Below are positions 55,481-63,750 of a stretch of 64,000 nt of DNA, one piece after another. The notes below the pieces were generated by a model. It was given only the letters and a program-made list of their open reading frames with translations. It was not told the DNA's origin and ran no database searches. The position numbers and the translations under genes were made by a program. Source of the stretch: Terriglobia bacterium (GTDB taxonomy: Bacteria > Acidobacteriota > Terriglobia > JAIQFV01). How positions within the stretch are numbered: the stretch's first letter is position 1; each line of letters starts with the position of its first letter. Location: positions 133,586 through 197,585 of the forward strand of contig JAIQFV010000002.1 of NCBI GenBank assembly GCA_020073085.1, written 5' to 3'.

Positions 55481-57451
55481 ATGAGCAACGCACAAAAACA
55501 AGCACGGACACGGAACGCAGTAACTCCCGAGCAAGAGGCCGAAATCGCCCGGCTCGTCGGCGAAATCGACCGCCTGGAAAGAGCTCACAGCGATCCCGAT
55601 GACTTCAAACGCTTTCGCCTGGAAAACGGCATTTATGGGATTCGCGGGGTTTCGGACCAGCACATGGTCCGCGTGAAGGTCCGGTTTGGGAAGCTCGATG
55701 CGGCGCAGCTTGAAACCCTGGCTGAGATCGCGGAGCGTTTTACGCCGAGCCACAAGGTCCATCTCACCACGCGGCAGGATGTTCAATTTCATTATATCCG
55801 GAGGCGGGATCTCCCGGCCGTCCTCACGCTCCTGGCGGAGAGCGGCCTGACCACGAGGGAGGCCTGCGGAAACACGGTCCGAAACGTCACCGCCTGCCCT
55901 TTTGCCGGCATCTCGGCGACGGAGGTGTTTGATGTGCGCCCGTATGCCGAGGCGGTTTCGCTGTATTTTTTGAGGAATCCCTTGAACCAGAATCTCCCGC
56001 GAAAATTCAAGATTGCCTTTGAGGGATGCACAGAAGATCACGCCCGGACCCCGATTCATGACTTCGGCGCAGTGGCGGCGACGCGAGGGGCGAATGGGTC
56101 GAGCGAACGGGGCTTTCGAATCTACCTCGGGGGCGGCTTGGGCGCGCAGCCGGCATCGGCACAGCGGCTCGAGGAGTTCACTCCGGGACACCTGTTGATT
56201 GCGACCGCGGAGGCCGTCCTGCGGGTATTCGATCGCTTTGGAGAACGGCGGGAGGACCGCTCGCACCGCATGCGCGCCCGGCTGAAATTTCTCATCCGGG
56301 AGTGGGGATGGGAGAAGTTTCGTGAAGCGGTCCTCAAAGAGCGGAGGGTTGTTTCGCTGACGCAATCGGGACGTGCGGCCATTCCGTTCAACCTGGAAGA
56401 GGAACAACCGCCCCTCGGAGAGATCGAATTCAAAAGGGTGATTGAGGACGGGGTCTCGGGTCGCCTCACTGCCGGCATTCAGGACAGGGGCAGACGGGAC
56501 GTCAGCGCCTCGGCCAGCCGGAGTTTGTTTGACCGTGAGCGCCGGTTCCTGAAGTGGCAAGGCTCGAATGTCATTCCCCAAAAGCAGAAAGGCTGGAGCG
56601 CCGTGATCGTGCGGTCGCCGCTCGGGGATCTAACCGTGACGAACCTGCGCCACATCGCCCGCACGGCTCAACGGTTTTGCGGAGGCCGGCTCCAGGTGGC
56701 CATCTCCCAGAACCTGATGTTGCGGTGGGTCCCGAATGCCGCAGTCCGGTTGGTGTACGACCAACTTGAAGCAGCCGGACTGGCGCACGGCGGAGCGCAC
56801 CAGTTGGCCGATATCACGCGCTGCCCCGGCGCCGATACATGCCAGATTGCGATCACGCATTCGCGCGGACTGGCGGAGGCCCTGGCGCCCCTGGTTGAAA
56901 GGGACCTGGGGGAATTTCCTGAACTCGAACAACTTTCAATCAAAATCTCCGGCTGCATGAATTCCTGCGGCCAACATCACATCGCCGACATCGGATTTTA
57001 TGGCGCCAGCGAAAACGTGAAGGGGCACGAACTGCCCAAATACGTCGTGATGCTGGGAGGCCGGACGCGCGAAGGGTTGGCGGAATTTGCCGTCCCTATC
57101 GCACAGATCCCGGCGAGACGGGTACCCGAGGCTACACGTGAGCTGTTGCTCTTCTACCGGGAAAACAAGCAAGAGAACGAGCTGTTTCGCGACTTTGTCG
57201 ACCGTCTCGGCAAAGCGAGTTTTCGCGCGCTGCTGGCCAAGTATCAGGAGGTTTCATCTTACGAAAAGGATACAGCGCTGTTTCGTGACCTTGGCGCAGA
57301 GGAGGAGTTCAAGGTGGTGATGGGTGTCGGAGAGTGCGCCGGGAATTCAGTTCCAAGTTCAAAGTCCAAAGTTCAAAGTCCGCCGCCGGGGGAGTTCGTT
57401 GGAAAACATGAAGGTGAGAGTTCTGGACAAAATTCTGCGGACATCCTCTGA
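55481..57451 (+). CDS. Ferredoxin-type nitrite/sulfite reductase
   Basis: Start ATG 55481, preceded by AGGAAA; 656 residues. Two homologous halves of ferredoxin-like plus siroheme-binding domains: HLTTRQDVQFHYI and CGNTVRNVTACPFAGI in the first, FCGGRLQVAISQNLMLRWV in the second. The [4Fe-4S]-siroheme ligands CPGADTC (448, 454) and SGCMNSC (492, 496) are intact. It does six-electron reduction of sulfite to sulfide or nitrite to ammonia; the siroheme genes downstream agree with either. The C-terminal tail of about 35 residues is encoded by a heptamer repeat. Confidence 0.92.
   Translation: MSNAQKQARTRNAVTPEQEAEIARLVGEIDRLERAHSDPDDFKRFRLENGIYGIRGVSDQHMVRVKVRFGKLDAAQLETLAEIAERFTPSHKVHLTTRQDVQFHYIRRRDLPAVLTLLAESGLTTREACGNTVRNVTACPFAGISATEVFDVRPYAEAVSLYFLRNPLNQNLPRKFKIAFEGCTEDHARTPIHDFGAVAATRGANGSSERGFRIYLGGGLGAQPASAQRLEEFTPGHLLIATAEAVLRVFDRFGERREDRSHRMRARLKFLIREWGWEKFREAVLKERRVVSLTQSGRAAIPFNLEEEQPPLGEIEFKRVIEDGVSGRLTAGIQDRGRRDVSASASRSLFDRERRFLKWQGSNVIPQKQKGWSAVIVRSPLGDLTVTNLRHIARTAQRFCGGRLQVAISQNLMLRWVPNAAVRLVYDQLEAAGLAHGGAHQLADITRCPGADTCQIAITHSRGLAEALAPLVERDLGEFPELEQLSIKISGCMNSCGQHHIADIGFYGASENVKGHELPKYVVMLGGRTREGLAEFAVPIAQIPARRVPEATRELLLFYRENKQENELFRDFVDRLGKASFRALLAKYQEVSSYEKDTALFRDLGAEEEFKVVMGVGECAGNSVPSSKSKVQSPPPGEFVGKHEGESSGQNSADIL
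57349..57381. repeat. Period-7 repeat inside the 3' end of the sulfite reductase gene
   Basis: Units AAGTTCA / AAGTCCA alternate with a period of seven, the same family as the GGACYTT array at 19498-19700, here read through as codons. The peptide it gives (SSKSKVQSPPPG) matches the antisense reading of that array, which suggests an insertion into an existing gene end. Confidence 0.85.
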
Positions 57452-57481
57452 AACGATGCAGACAGCATGGGAGAGATCATC

Positions 57482-58060
57482 ATGAGCGATCTATATCCTG
57501 TTTTTCTCCGACTTCAGAACCGCCGGGCCCTGGTGGTGGGTGGGGGCACGATGGCGGCCCTGCGCACCAGGCAACTGCTGGCGGCGGGCGCCGCCGTGAC
57601 CGTGATCTCCCCCACGGTCAATGCCAGTCTGGATGAACTCGCCGAAGCCGGCCGCATTGAACTCATCGATCGGCCCTTTGCGCGAAGCGATGTCAGCAAG
57701 GGCTATTTCATCGTGATTGGCGCCACAGGTGATCCTGCGACGGAGGTTGCTTTGGCCAAAGAAGCGGAACGGCTCGGCCTTTTGTACAACGTGGTGGACG
57801 ACGTCGAACATTCCAACTTCTATACGCCGGCTTTGGTGGAGCGGGGGGATCTTAAAATCGCCATCTCCACCAACGGGCTGAGTCCGGTGCTCGCCCGGCA
57901 GCTGCGACAGGAAATCGAGGCAGCCATTCCGTCCGTGACCGGGGAATGGATCAAGCAATTGGGGCAACTGCGGCAGAGGTTGAAGTTCGAGATCCCGGTG
58001 GATTTCGAGACCCGGAAGCAAATCATTCAAGAAGTGATCGAGAAGACGATTCAAAGATGA
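57482..58060 (+). CDS. Precorrin-2 dehydrogenase (siroheme synthase N-terminal type)
   Basis: A 192-residue protein; ATG 57482 preceded by GGGAGAG. NAD motif VVGGGTMAALRTRQLLAAGAAVTVISP, then the region for precorrin-2 oxidation (YNVVDDVEHSNFYTPALVERGDLKIAISTNG), which marks the CysG-N/Met8p/SirC group. It makes sirohydrochlorin from precorrin-2; no separate ferrochelatase for siroheme (CbiX/SirB) is seen here, though Met8p-type enzymes can also insert iron. Its stop overlaps the next gene (ATGA). Confidence 0.92.
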   Translation: MSDLYPVFLRLQNRRALVVGGGTMAALRTRQLLAAGAAVTVISPTVNASLDELAEAGRIELIDRPFARSDVSKGYFIVIGATGDPATEVALAKEAERLGLLYNVVDDVEHSNFYTPALVERGDLKIAISTNGLSPVLARQLRQEIEAAIPSVTGEWIKQLGQLRQRLKFEIPVDFETRKQIIQEVIEKTIQR

Positions 58061-58881
58061 GCACGGTTGAAGACAATTCAGGAAGGGTACTCATCGTGGG
58101 CGCCGGACCGGGCGCCAGCGATCTGATCACCTTGAGAGGCCTGCGCGCCCTGCGGCAAGCAGACGTCGTCTTCTATGACGCACTGGTCAGCCCTCAATTG
58201 CTTTTGGAAGCAGACGAGAGAGCAGAAAGAATTTTTGTCGGAAAAAGGTGCGGGCGTCATGCCATGGACCAAAGAGAAATCAGCCGGTGGATGGTCTCCG
58301 AGGCTCGTGCGGGAAAGACGGTGGTGCGGCTCAAGGGAGGAGATCCACTGGTTTTTGGGCGCGGGGGCGAAGAGGCGCTGGCGTGTGAAGAAGCAGCTGT
58401 CGAGTTCGAACTGATCCCGGGTGTGTCATCGGCCCTCGGCGCGGCAAGCTACGCGGGCATTCCGCTGACTCATCGCGGCATCGCATCCTCGGTAGCGTTC
58501 ATTACCGCCCGTGAGGGTCGGGAAGAGGATACCGGCGAGAACAAACTGGCCAGCCTCGCCAAGGCCGCGGACACGCTGGTCATCTTCATGGGTGGCTCGC
58601 GATTGCGCTCGATCGTCGAGTCATTAATTGGCGCAGGGCTGTCGGCATCGACGCCCGTGGCCGTGATCAGCGAGGCCACACTTCAAAATCAACACACGAT
58701 TGTGGCGACGTTAAGCACGATCGCGGCGCAAGTTGCCGAGGCCTGCTTGACTACACCCATGCTGATCATCGTGGGCGAAGTGGCGCAACTCAGCACGGCG
58801 CTCAACTGGTTTGAACGGCAGCGGCGGGCTGTGCCCGCAATTGAGCCCGACGCCCCCGCTGAACTTATCCACCCGCAATAG
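58057..58881 (+). CDS. cobA: Uroporphyrinogen-III C-methyltransferase
   Basis: A 274-residue protein from ATG 58057, overlapping the upstream stop. Family blocks are clear: VGAGPGASDLITLRGLRALRQADVVFYDALV, RLKGGDPLVFGRGGEEA, GVSSALGAASYAGIPLTHRG. It methylates uroporphyrinogen III twice using SAM to give precorrin-2, the substrate of the preceding gene. Together they make siroheme for the reductase. Its 3' end overlaps the 3' end of the convergent ThiS-like gene by 17 bases. Confidence 0.96.
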   Translation: MSTVEDNSGRVLIVGAGPGASDLITLRGLRALRQADVVFYDALVSPQLLLEADERAERIFVGKRCGRHAMDQREISRWMVSEARAGKTVVRLKGGDPLVFGRGGEEALACEEAAVEFELIPGVSSALGAASYAGIPLTHRGIASSVAFITAREGREEDTGENKLASLAKAADTLVIFMGGSRLRSIVESLIGAGLSASTPVAVISEATLQNQHTIVATLSTIAAQVAEACLTTPMLIIVGEVAQLSTALNWFERQRRAVPAIEPDAPAELIHPQ

Positions 58882-59140
58882 CCGGAATGATGGAGACTTC
58901 TGCCCCTTCGGGGATTGACGTCGCAAGGTTATTCAGAAAGCGAACATCCTCACCGTTAATGTAAACGTTGATGAAGCGCCGCAGCTGGCCGCCTTCGTCG
59001 CAAAGCCGGCCGCGAAACCCGGGGTATCGTTCTTCAAGTCTGTCGATGATATCTTTGACCGTCGCAGCATCGACCTCCACGGCATCGGCATTCCCCGCAA
59101 AGCGCTTCAACGGCGTGGGGATGAGTATTCGGTGTGACAT
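58865..59140 (-). CDS. ThiS/MoaD-family sulfur-carrier protein
   Basis: A 91-residue beta-grasp protein; AAGGAG eight bases before ATG. The core reads LIPTPLKRFAGNADAVEVDAATVKDIIDRLEERYPGFRG, then RRFINVYINGEDVRFL and a C-terminal IAGG. The free Gly-Gly end is what an E1-like enzyme adenylates and converts to a thiocarboxylate. Members deliver sulfur for thiamine, molybdopterin, cysteine (CysO) or methionine (HcyS). No ThiF/MoeB partner is in the window. It is on the same strand as the threonine-synthase-like gene, about 316 bases downstream of it. Confidence 0.88.
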   Translation of the reverse strand: MSHRILIPTPLKRFAGNADAVEVDAATVKDIIDRLEERYPGFRGRLCDEGGQLRRFINVYINGEDVRFLNNLATSIPEGAEVSIIPAIAGG

Positions 59141-59157
59141 TGAGTAACTCCTTCCGG

Positions 59158-59455
59158 AGAGCTATCAGCCGTCAGCTCTCAGTCTTCAGCAATCATTCAT
59201 TCGAATTCCTCAGTCTACATTCTGAACTCCGAACTCCGCATTCCGCAATTCATAGAGCTGTCAGCTTTCAGCCGTCAACTATCAGCGAGCAAGGATTCTA
59301 GTTCTGCGATCCGAACTCTGCATTCCGAAATCCATGGGGCTTTCAGCTCTCAGCATTCAGCAAGCATCGATTCGAATTCCACGGTCGTATGCCGCAGTCC
59401 GAAATCCGCAATCCACAATGGGTACTCCGCAATTCGAAATCCGCATTCCCAAATT
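59158..59455. repeat. Period-7 repeat array between thrC-like and ThiS-like genes
   Basis: Nearly 300 bases are built of seven-base units in changing cores: CAGCTCT, CAGTCTT, CAGCAAT; CCGAACT, CCGCATT, CCGCAAT; CTTTCAG, CCGTCAA, CTATCAG. The blocks alternate CAG-type and CCG-type, interrupted by a few odd stretches. No frame is maintained over the array. Confidence 0.9.
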
Positions 59456-59456
59456 T

Positions 59457-60695
59457 TTAGGCGACTGCCCATAATTCAGAGATGGTCTGTTCAAACTGGC
59501 CAAAGCGGGGCTCAATGACGACGGGCGGTTCGAGTTGAACGGCTTCCTGTGTCTTCAGGCCATTACCGGTTATGGCGAGCACGGTGAGATCCTCCGGTCG
59601 AATGCGGCCTTGGTCGAAGAGCTTCCGGGTCACTGCAACCGTGACCCCGCCCGCCGTTTCCGTAAAAATACCTTCCGTTTCTGCCAGCAACCGAATCCCC
59701 GCCACGATTTCCTCGTCGGTCACATCCTCGGCCCAGCCGCCGCTGCGGGCGATCACGTCAGCGGCATGATATCCGTCAGCCGGATTTCCGATGGCCAGGG
59801 ACTTGGCGATGGTGTTGGGCTTGACGGGACGGATGTCGTTGGAGCCGCGCTTCACCGCATCGACAATGGGATTACATCCGCTGGCCTGGGCGCCGTAAAC
59901 CCTTGTCCGGGCCTCACCTTCGAGAAGGCCGAGCCGTTCGAATTCCTTCAAGGCCTTGTGGATTTTGGAAATGAGAGATCCCCCGGCCATGGGCACCACA
60001 ACTGCATCGGGGGCGCGCCAGCCCAACTGCTCGGCGATTTCGTGCCCAAAGGTCTTTGAGCCTTCGCCATAAAAGGGGCGCAGATTGACGTTCACAAATC
60101 CCCAGGGGAAGCGGTCGGCGATTTCGCTGCACAGGCGGTTCACGTCGTCATAGTTTCCCCGGATGCGGATGACACGCGAGCCATAGATGGATGTCGCGGT
60201 GACCTTGCTCTTTTCCAGGTTCTCGGGGATGAGGATATAAGCCGGCAAATTGGCCAGCGCCGCATTGGCGGCCACGGAGTTGGCGAGGTTTCCGGTTGAA
60301 GCGCAGCCCACAGCTTCCAGCCCGAATTCGCGGGCCTTGTTGATGGCCACGGCCGTGACGCGGTCCTTGAAAGAAAGCGTGGGCGCATTCACGCTGTCGT
60401 TCTTGATATAGAGATTCCTGGCGCCGAAGATCCGGCCCAGCCGGTCGGCGCGAATCAGCGGTGTTCCGCCGGTGGCCAGGCCCACCTGCGGGTCTTCTTC
60501 GATCGGCAACAGCTCGCGGAAGCGCCACATGTTCTTTTCACGCGACTGGATCGTTTCGCGTGTAAGCGAGCGGGATATCCCCTCGTAATCGTAAACCACC
60601 TCCAAGGGGGCAAAGCACTCCTCACATCCGGCGCGAAGCCCCTTGGGATACTGTTTTCCGCATTCGCGGCATTTCAATCCAATGACAAAACTCAT
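59457..60695 (-). CDS. thrC: Threonine-synthase-like PLP enzyme with zinc ribbon
   Basis: Start ATG 60695, after AAGGAG; 412 residues. An N-terminal zinc ribbon (Cys9, 12, 24, 27) precedes a fold-type-II PLP domain: the Schiff-base Lys in APTLSFKDR (K110), phosphate-binding ASTGNLANS and GGGS-like VVPMAGGSLISK. By sequence it is a threonine synthase (phosphohomoserine to threonine). Two SAM-II-type elements with terminators upstream and a ThiS-like gene downstream suggest instead, or also, sulfur transfer to phosphohomoserine or phosphoserine. The CysM/CysO system uses a similar pairing. Confidence 0.9.
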   Translation of the reverse strand: MSFVIGLKCRECGKQYPKGLRAGCEECFAPLEVVYDYEGISRSLTRETIQSREKNMWRFRELLPIEEDPQVGLATGGTPLIRADRLGRIFGARNLYIKNDSVNAPTLSFKDRVTAVAINKAREFGLEAVGCASTGNLANSVAANAALANLPAYILIPENLEKSKVTATSIYGSRVIRIRGNYDDVNRLCSEIADRFPWGFVNVNLRPFYGEGSKTFGHEIAEQLGWRAPDAVVVPMAGGSLISKIHKALKEFERLGLLEGEARTRVYGAQASGCNPIVDAVKRGSNDIRPVKPNTIAKSLAIGNPADGYHAADVIARSGGWAEDVTDEEIVAGIRLLAETEGIFTETAGGVTVAVTRKLFDQGRIRPEDLTVLAITGNGLKTQEAVQLEPPVVIEPRFGQFEQTISELWAVA

Positions 60696-60798
60696 GGCAG
60701 GTACTCCTTCCTTCTGACTGACTTCCGGGAGCACTCTCCCGGTCCTTCGAATGAACGGTGGGCCTCAGGGGGACCTGCGCGGGCTGGAGCCAATAAAA

Positions 60799-60831
60799 TA
60801 AATCCCGCGCTAAACTCGCGCGGGGTTTGAA
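60799..60831 (-). terminator. Terminator of the second riboswitch unit
   Basis: On the minus strand, a CCCCGCGCGA/TTTAGCGCGGG stem is followed by ATTTATTTT. It sits between the second aptamer and the thrC-like start, so it probably carries the expression platform. Confidence 0.85.
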
Positions 60832-60837
60832 ATCTGG

Positions 60838-60891
60838 TCCGGCTGTTTAGCAGTTTTTTACGTGGAGCAAGTCACCCTAAATCGCCACGTC
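60838..60891 (-). ncRNA. SAM-II-type riboswitch aptamer, proximal copy
   Basis: Minus-strand core: P1 ACGTGG / CCACGT, then GATTTA, TTGC and GCTAAA, which are the conserved parts of SAM-II. The loop has GGG where the reference sequence has CC, while the tail has CC where it has GG, an apparent compensatory swap that supports the pseudoknot. Followed by its own terminator. Family knowledge: SAM-II senses S-adenosylmethionine and reduces expression of methionine genes. Confidence 0.75.
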
Positions 60892-60910
60892 CGATCGGTT
60901 GCCGATAAAA

Positions 60911-60943
60911 CGAAAAGCCCCGCGCTAAATAGCACGGGGCTTT
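60911..60943 (-). terminator. Terminator of the first riboswitch unit
   Basis: On the minus strand, AAAGCCCCGTGCT pairs with AGCGCGGGGCTTTT, followed by CGTTTT. It separates the two aptamers. Confidence 0.88.
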
Positions 60944-60949
60944 CAGTAT

Positions 60950-61006
60950 CCCTTGACGATTTAGCACATGTTTAACGTGGAGCAATTGGCCTTAAATCAC
61001 CACGTC
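60950..61006 (-). ncRNA. SAM-II-type riboswitch aptamer, distal copy
   Basis: Minus-strand order: GACGTGG, TGATTTAAGG, CCAATTGCTC, CCACGT, then GTGCTAAA and AAGGG. This closely follows the SAM-II consensus (P1, GATTTAA, CC, TTGC, P1', GCTAAA, GGG). CC in the loop can pair with GG in the 3' tail to form the pseudoknot. Followed by a terminator. It is 255 bases or more upstream of the thrC-like start and is the first of two tandem units. Confidence 0.8.
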
Positions 61007-61076
61007 AAGCAATAACATAGCCAAATTACCGGAAACAGTTTCAGGTGTCAATGAGAAATCAAGCGTGTGAAGAAAT

Positions 61077-62645
61077 TCACCGGACGGATCGATGCGCTTG
61101 GGGCAACGCTTTCTCCAACTCCCCATACAGATGGAGTACGGGGTCGCTCGATGTGCGCAGGGCATCGACAAGCACCGCACGGTCTTCACCTTCGGAGGAG
61201 GTCATCGAGTTGATCAGATTATGCACGTGCAGAAACCATCCGACAGGGCTGGACCTTTGCACATCGGAATCGCCCAGGAACTCCACATAACTGCTTACGA
61301 CATGTTGCCGTGTGTGACCGCGCGGGAGGATCTCCAGCAACCCAAAGTACAAGACACACTTTTGATGAAAGTGGTCCACTTCATACTTACTCTCTTCCGT
61401 GTCCCAGTCGGCCAACGCATTCAGAAACTCGCCCAACTGCAATTGCCATTCCGATTCTTGTTTTTCAGCATCACCACGCAACTCGCCTTTCGACGTGAAG
61501 CGAAGCTTCTTATATTCGGAAAGAAGTTGTTTCGCCGGCGCTGTTTGCCAATAGCGATACTCCTGAGCTGCGCCCTCCGTCCTTTCGGGCCGCGTTTCCT
61601 CCACCAGAATGGGTAGAACGGTGCTCACCCCTGAAGCCCTGCTGCGAAGGTCCTGGTTGAAGTATTCTATCGATTGTAACTCTCTAGACTGTTGCTCCTT
61701 GGCCAAAGAGGTATCAGCACACCGTGGGCCGGTCAGATTCTTAACAAGGTAAGCCCGAAAGACCCGAAGCAATTCATCCACAAGGACACCTTGTTTCTTT
61801 GAAGTATCGATTAACCTGCCCACCTCCTTGACCACAGAGTTCCCCCGCATTGAGTAGGAAAAGGACCGATCATCCGGAGACACTCTGGCAACTCCGAGGG
61901 TAAACGCGCGCAACAGGACCTCAAGCTGAGGGGGGGACAAACTTAAAGAGGCGATCGCATCCGCGGCCGGCGCCACTTGAGTAGGAGAGAACAGATCCAT
62001 CAGGAAGGATTCTGCAAAGTGAATATGATCATTCAGGCTCTTCTCTTTTGCCGTAAACCCTGATTGCACTATTTCTCTGAGCGTTTCATGGAAATCGGAA
62101 AAATCATAAACGAGAGGTTCTTCACAATTGAGGGGAGGGAGTTGGTGGATTCTGATTTCGCCAAAGAGCTCGCGAGCCTTTCCCCGGTCTACCGACAACA
62201 TTGCCTTTACCGCCCTGCATTGGAGCGACAAAGCATCCAGGTTAAGATCAAGGGCCTTTGCAAGATATCCAGAACGTGTGTCGGTGAGGCTTCCCGCCAA
62301 AGCTCTTCGACGAATCGGGGACGAGGAATGCGCTCCCCATCGAAAAGCTTCCTCCAAGAGTTCGCGCTTCCATGCTGATTGTTTAATCCGGTCTGATTGG
62401 GCGATTCGAAGAAGTGCATCGGCAGCGAATTCAGGCGGAGCATTTCGCGCAGAATCCACCAGGGCTTCGATCTCGACTGGACGCCCGGGGCGGTCGCCGC
62501 CAATCCTTCCCTTGGCTTGTTGATCGCTGACTTGGGGGGATTTAGAAGCCTGCTGGTCCCCTGTCGGGGTTACCGCAGAGAAGTGGCGATGAGAACCCGC
62601 AAGGATTAAGACGAGGAGGAGAGGCCATCTAAGATTTGAGCGCAT
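61077..62645 (-). CDS. Exported protein of unknown function
   Basis: A 522-residue protein with signal peptide (MRSNLRWPLLLVLILAGS). The mature part is mostly helical with many charged residues, including a possible HEAT-like repeat stretch (about residues 60-150, ADALLRIAQSDR, SSPIRRRALAGSL). I recognise no family with confidence. It lies upstream of the riboswitch region and downstream of a methyltransferase, both on the same strand. Confidence 0.75.
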   Translation of the reverse strand: MRSNLRWPLLLVLILAGSHRHFSAVTPTGDQQASKSPQVSDQQAKGRIGGDRPGRPVEIEALVDSARNAPPEFAADALLRIAQSDRIKQSAWKRELLEEAFRWGAHSSSPIRRRALAGSLTDTRSGYLAKALDLNLDALSLQCRAVKAMLSVDRGKARELFGEIRIHQLPPLNCEEPLVYDFSDFHETLREIVQSGFTAKEKSLNDHIHFAESFLMDLFSPTQVAPAADAIASLSLSPPQLEVLLRAFTLGVARVSPDDRSFSYSMRGNSVVKEVGRLIDTSKKQGVLVDELLRVFRAYLVKNLTGPRCADTSLAKEQQSRELQSIEYFNQDLRSRASGVSTVLPILVEETRPERTEGAAQEYRYWQTAPAKQLLSEYKKLRFTSKGELRGDAEKQESEWQLQLGEFLNALADWDTEESKYEVDHFHQKCVLYFGLLEILPRGHTRQHVVSSYVEFLGDSDVQRSSPVGWFLHVHNLINSMTSSEGEDRAVLVDALRTSSDPVLHLYGELEKALPQAHRSVR

Positions 62646-62712
62646 ACGAGGTTGCCTTATTCTTCATGCACGGGTGAATAATTGAAACAATGCCCATGCA
62701 GAGGGTGACTGT

Positions 62713-63699
62713 TCAAAAGAGTGACCGGGTCTTATCTCGAATGCGCCGCTTCGCAAAATCAAAGTAATGCGGATCAATCTCTACTCCAATGCTGTTCCTA
62801 CCTGTCTTGGCCGCTGCCAGCGTGGTACTGCCGGTCCCGAGAAACGGGTCAAGCACTGTATCTCCGACAAAGCTGAACATCCGTATCAGGCGCTCGGCGA
62901 GCTCTAGCGGAAAGGGAGCGGGGTGGTCACGTGTGGAAGCCCCGGTGAGTCCCGACCAAATCTGCTGAAACCACCTCTTGTGATCTTCGACAGAGATGAG
63001 GCTTAAAATCCGAGTGGCCACGTCGGGGGTCCTGTAGCCGCCGGGTTTCCGTTCCATGAGAATAAACTCGATGTCGTTCTTAATGATTGCATTGGGCTCG
63101 TAAGGCTTACCAAGGAAACCCGATCCGTTCTCCACCTCGTAGGCTGCGTTTGATATCTTGTACCAGATGATTGGAGCGAGGTTGTCATAGCCAATCTTGC
63201 GGCAGTGTTCCTGAATGGAGGCGTGTAACGGTACCACGGTGTGCCGGCCGCTTTTCTTGCGCCTTGAGAGGCAGACGTCGCCAACCACGCAGATCAACCG
63301 CCCACCGGGAGCTAAGGCGCGGAAGCAGTGTTCCCATACCCGATCAAGCTCGGTCAAAAAATCCTCGTAGCCTTGAACGAACCCCAATTGTCCATCTGTG
63401 TTGCGGTACTCTTTGAGCGTCCAGTAGGGCGGCGAGGTAACGACCAGGTGGATGCTGTTGGGTTTTAGGATAGAAAGCCCGCGGGCATCGCCGAGCAAAA
63501 GCTGATGTGTGGATGGAACCTGCTGGACGGCGCTATCGATCAAACCAATCAAATTTGGGTCTTTTGCAATGCGAGGAATCTCCGTCTGTGGGTCATCGAG
63601 CTCTCCGATGTCTTTTGGCACGAAGCGGGAAAGATCTAGCGGTATTGCCTCATCAATTTCGAGCTCGATTTCTTTGCTTGCGATGACGTTTCGGGCCAT
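62713..63699 (-). CDS. Beta-class DNA methyltransferase (N4-cytosine or N6-adenine)
   Basis: A 328-residue protein. Motif IV TSPPYW (Ser89-Pro-Pro-Tyr92) comes before motif I DPFLGTGSTTLAAAKTGRNSIGVEID near residue 290, the circular order of the beta class. SPPY favours N4-cytosine, but N6-adenine members also occur. No restriction endonuclease is visible next to it, so it may be a solitary regulatory methylase or belong to a system at the right edge. Confidence 0.92.
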   Translation of the reverse strand: MARNVIASKEIELEIDEAIPLDLSRFVPKDIGELDDPQTEIPRIAKDPNLIGLIDSAVQQVPSTHQLLLGDARGLSILKPNSIHLVVTSPPYWTLKEYRNTDGQLGFVQGYEDFLTELDRVWEHCFRALAPGGRLICVVGDVCLSRRKKSGRHTVVPLHASIQEHCRKIGYDNLAPIIWYKISNAAYEVENGSGFLGKPYEPNAIIKNDIEFILMERKPGGYRTPDVATRILSLISVEDHKRWFQQIWSGLTGASTRDHPAPFPLELAERLIRMFSFVGDTVLDPFLGTGSTTLAAAKTGRNSIGVEIDPHYFDFAKRRIRDKTRSLF

Positions 63700-63750
63700 A
63701 TTTTATTATAACTACGAATTTCAGCTTTGAATACGCATTACGCTAGAGTC

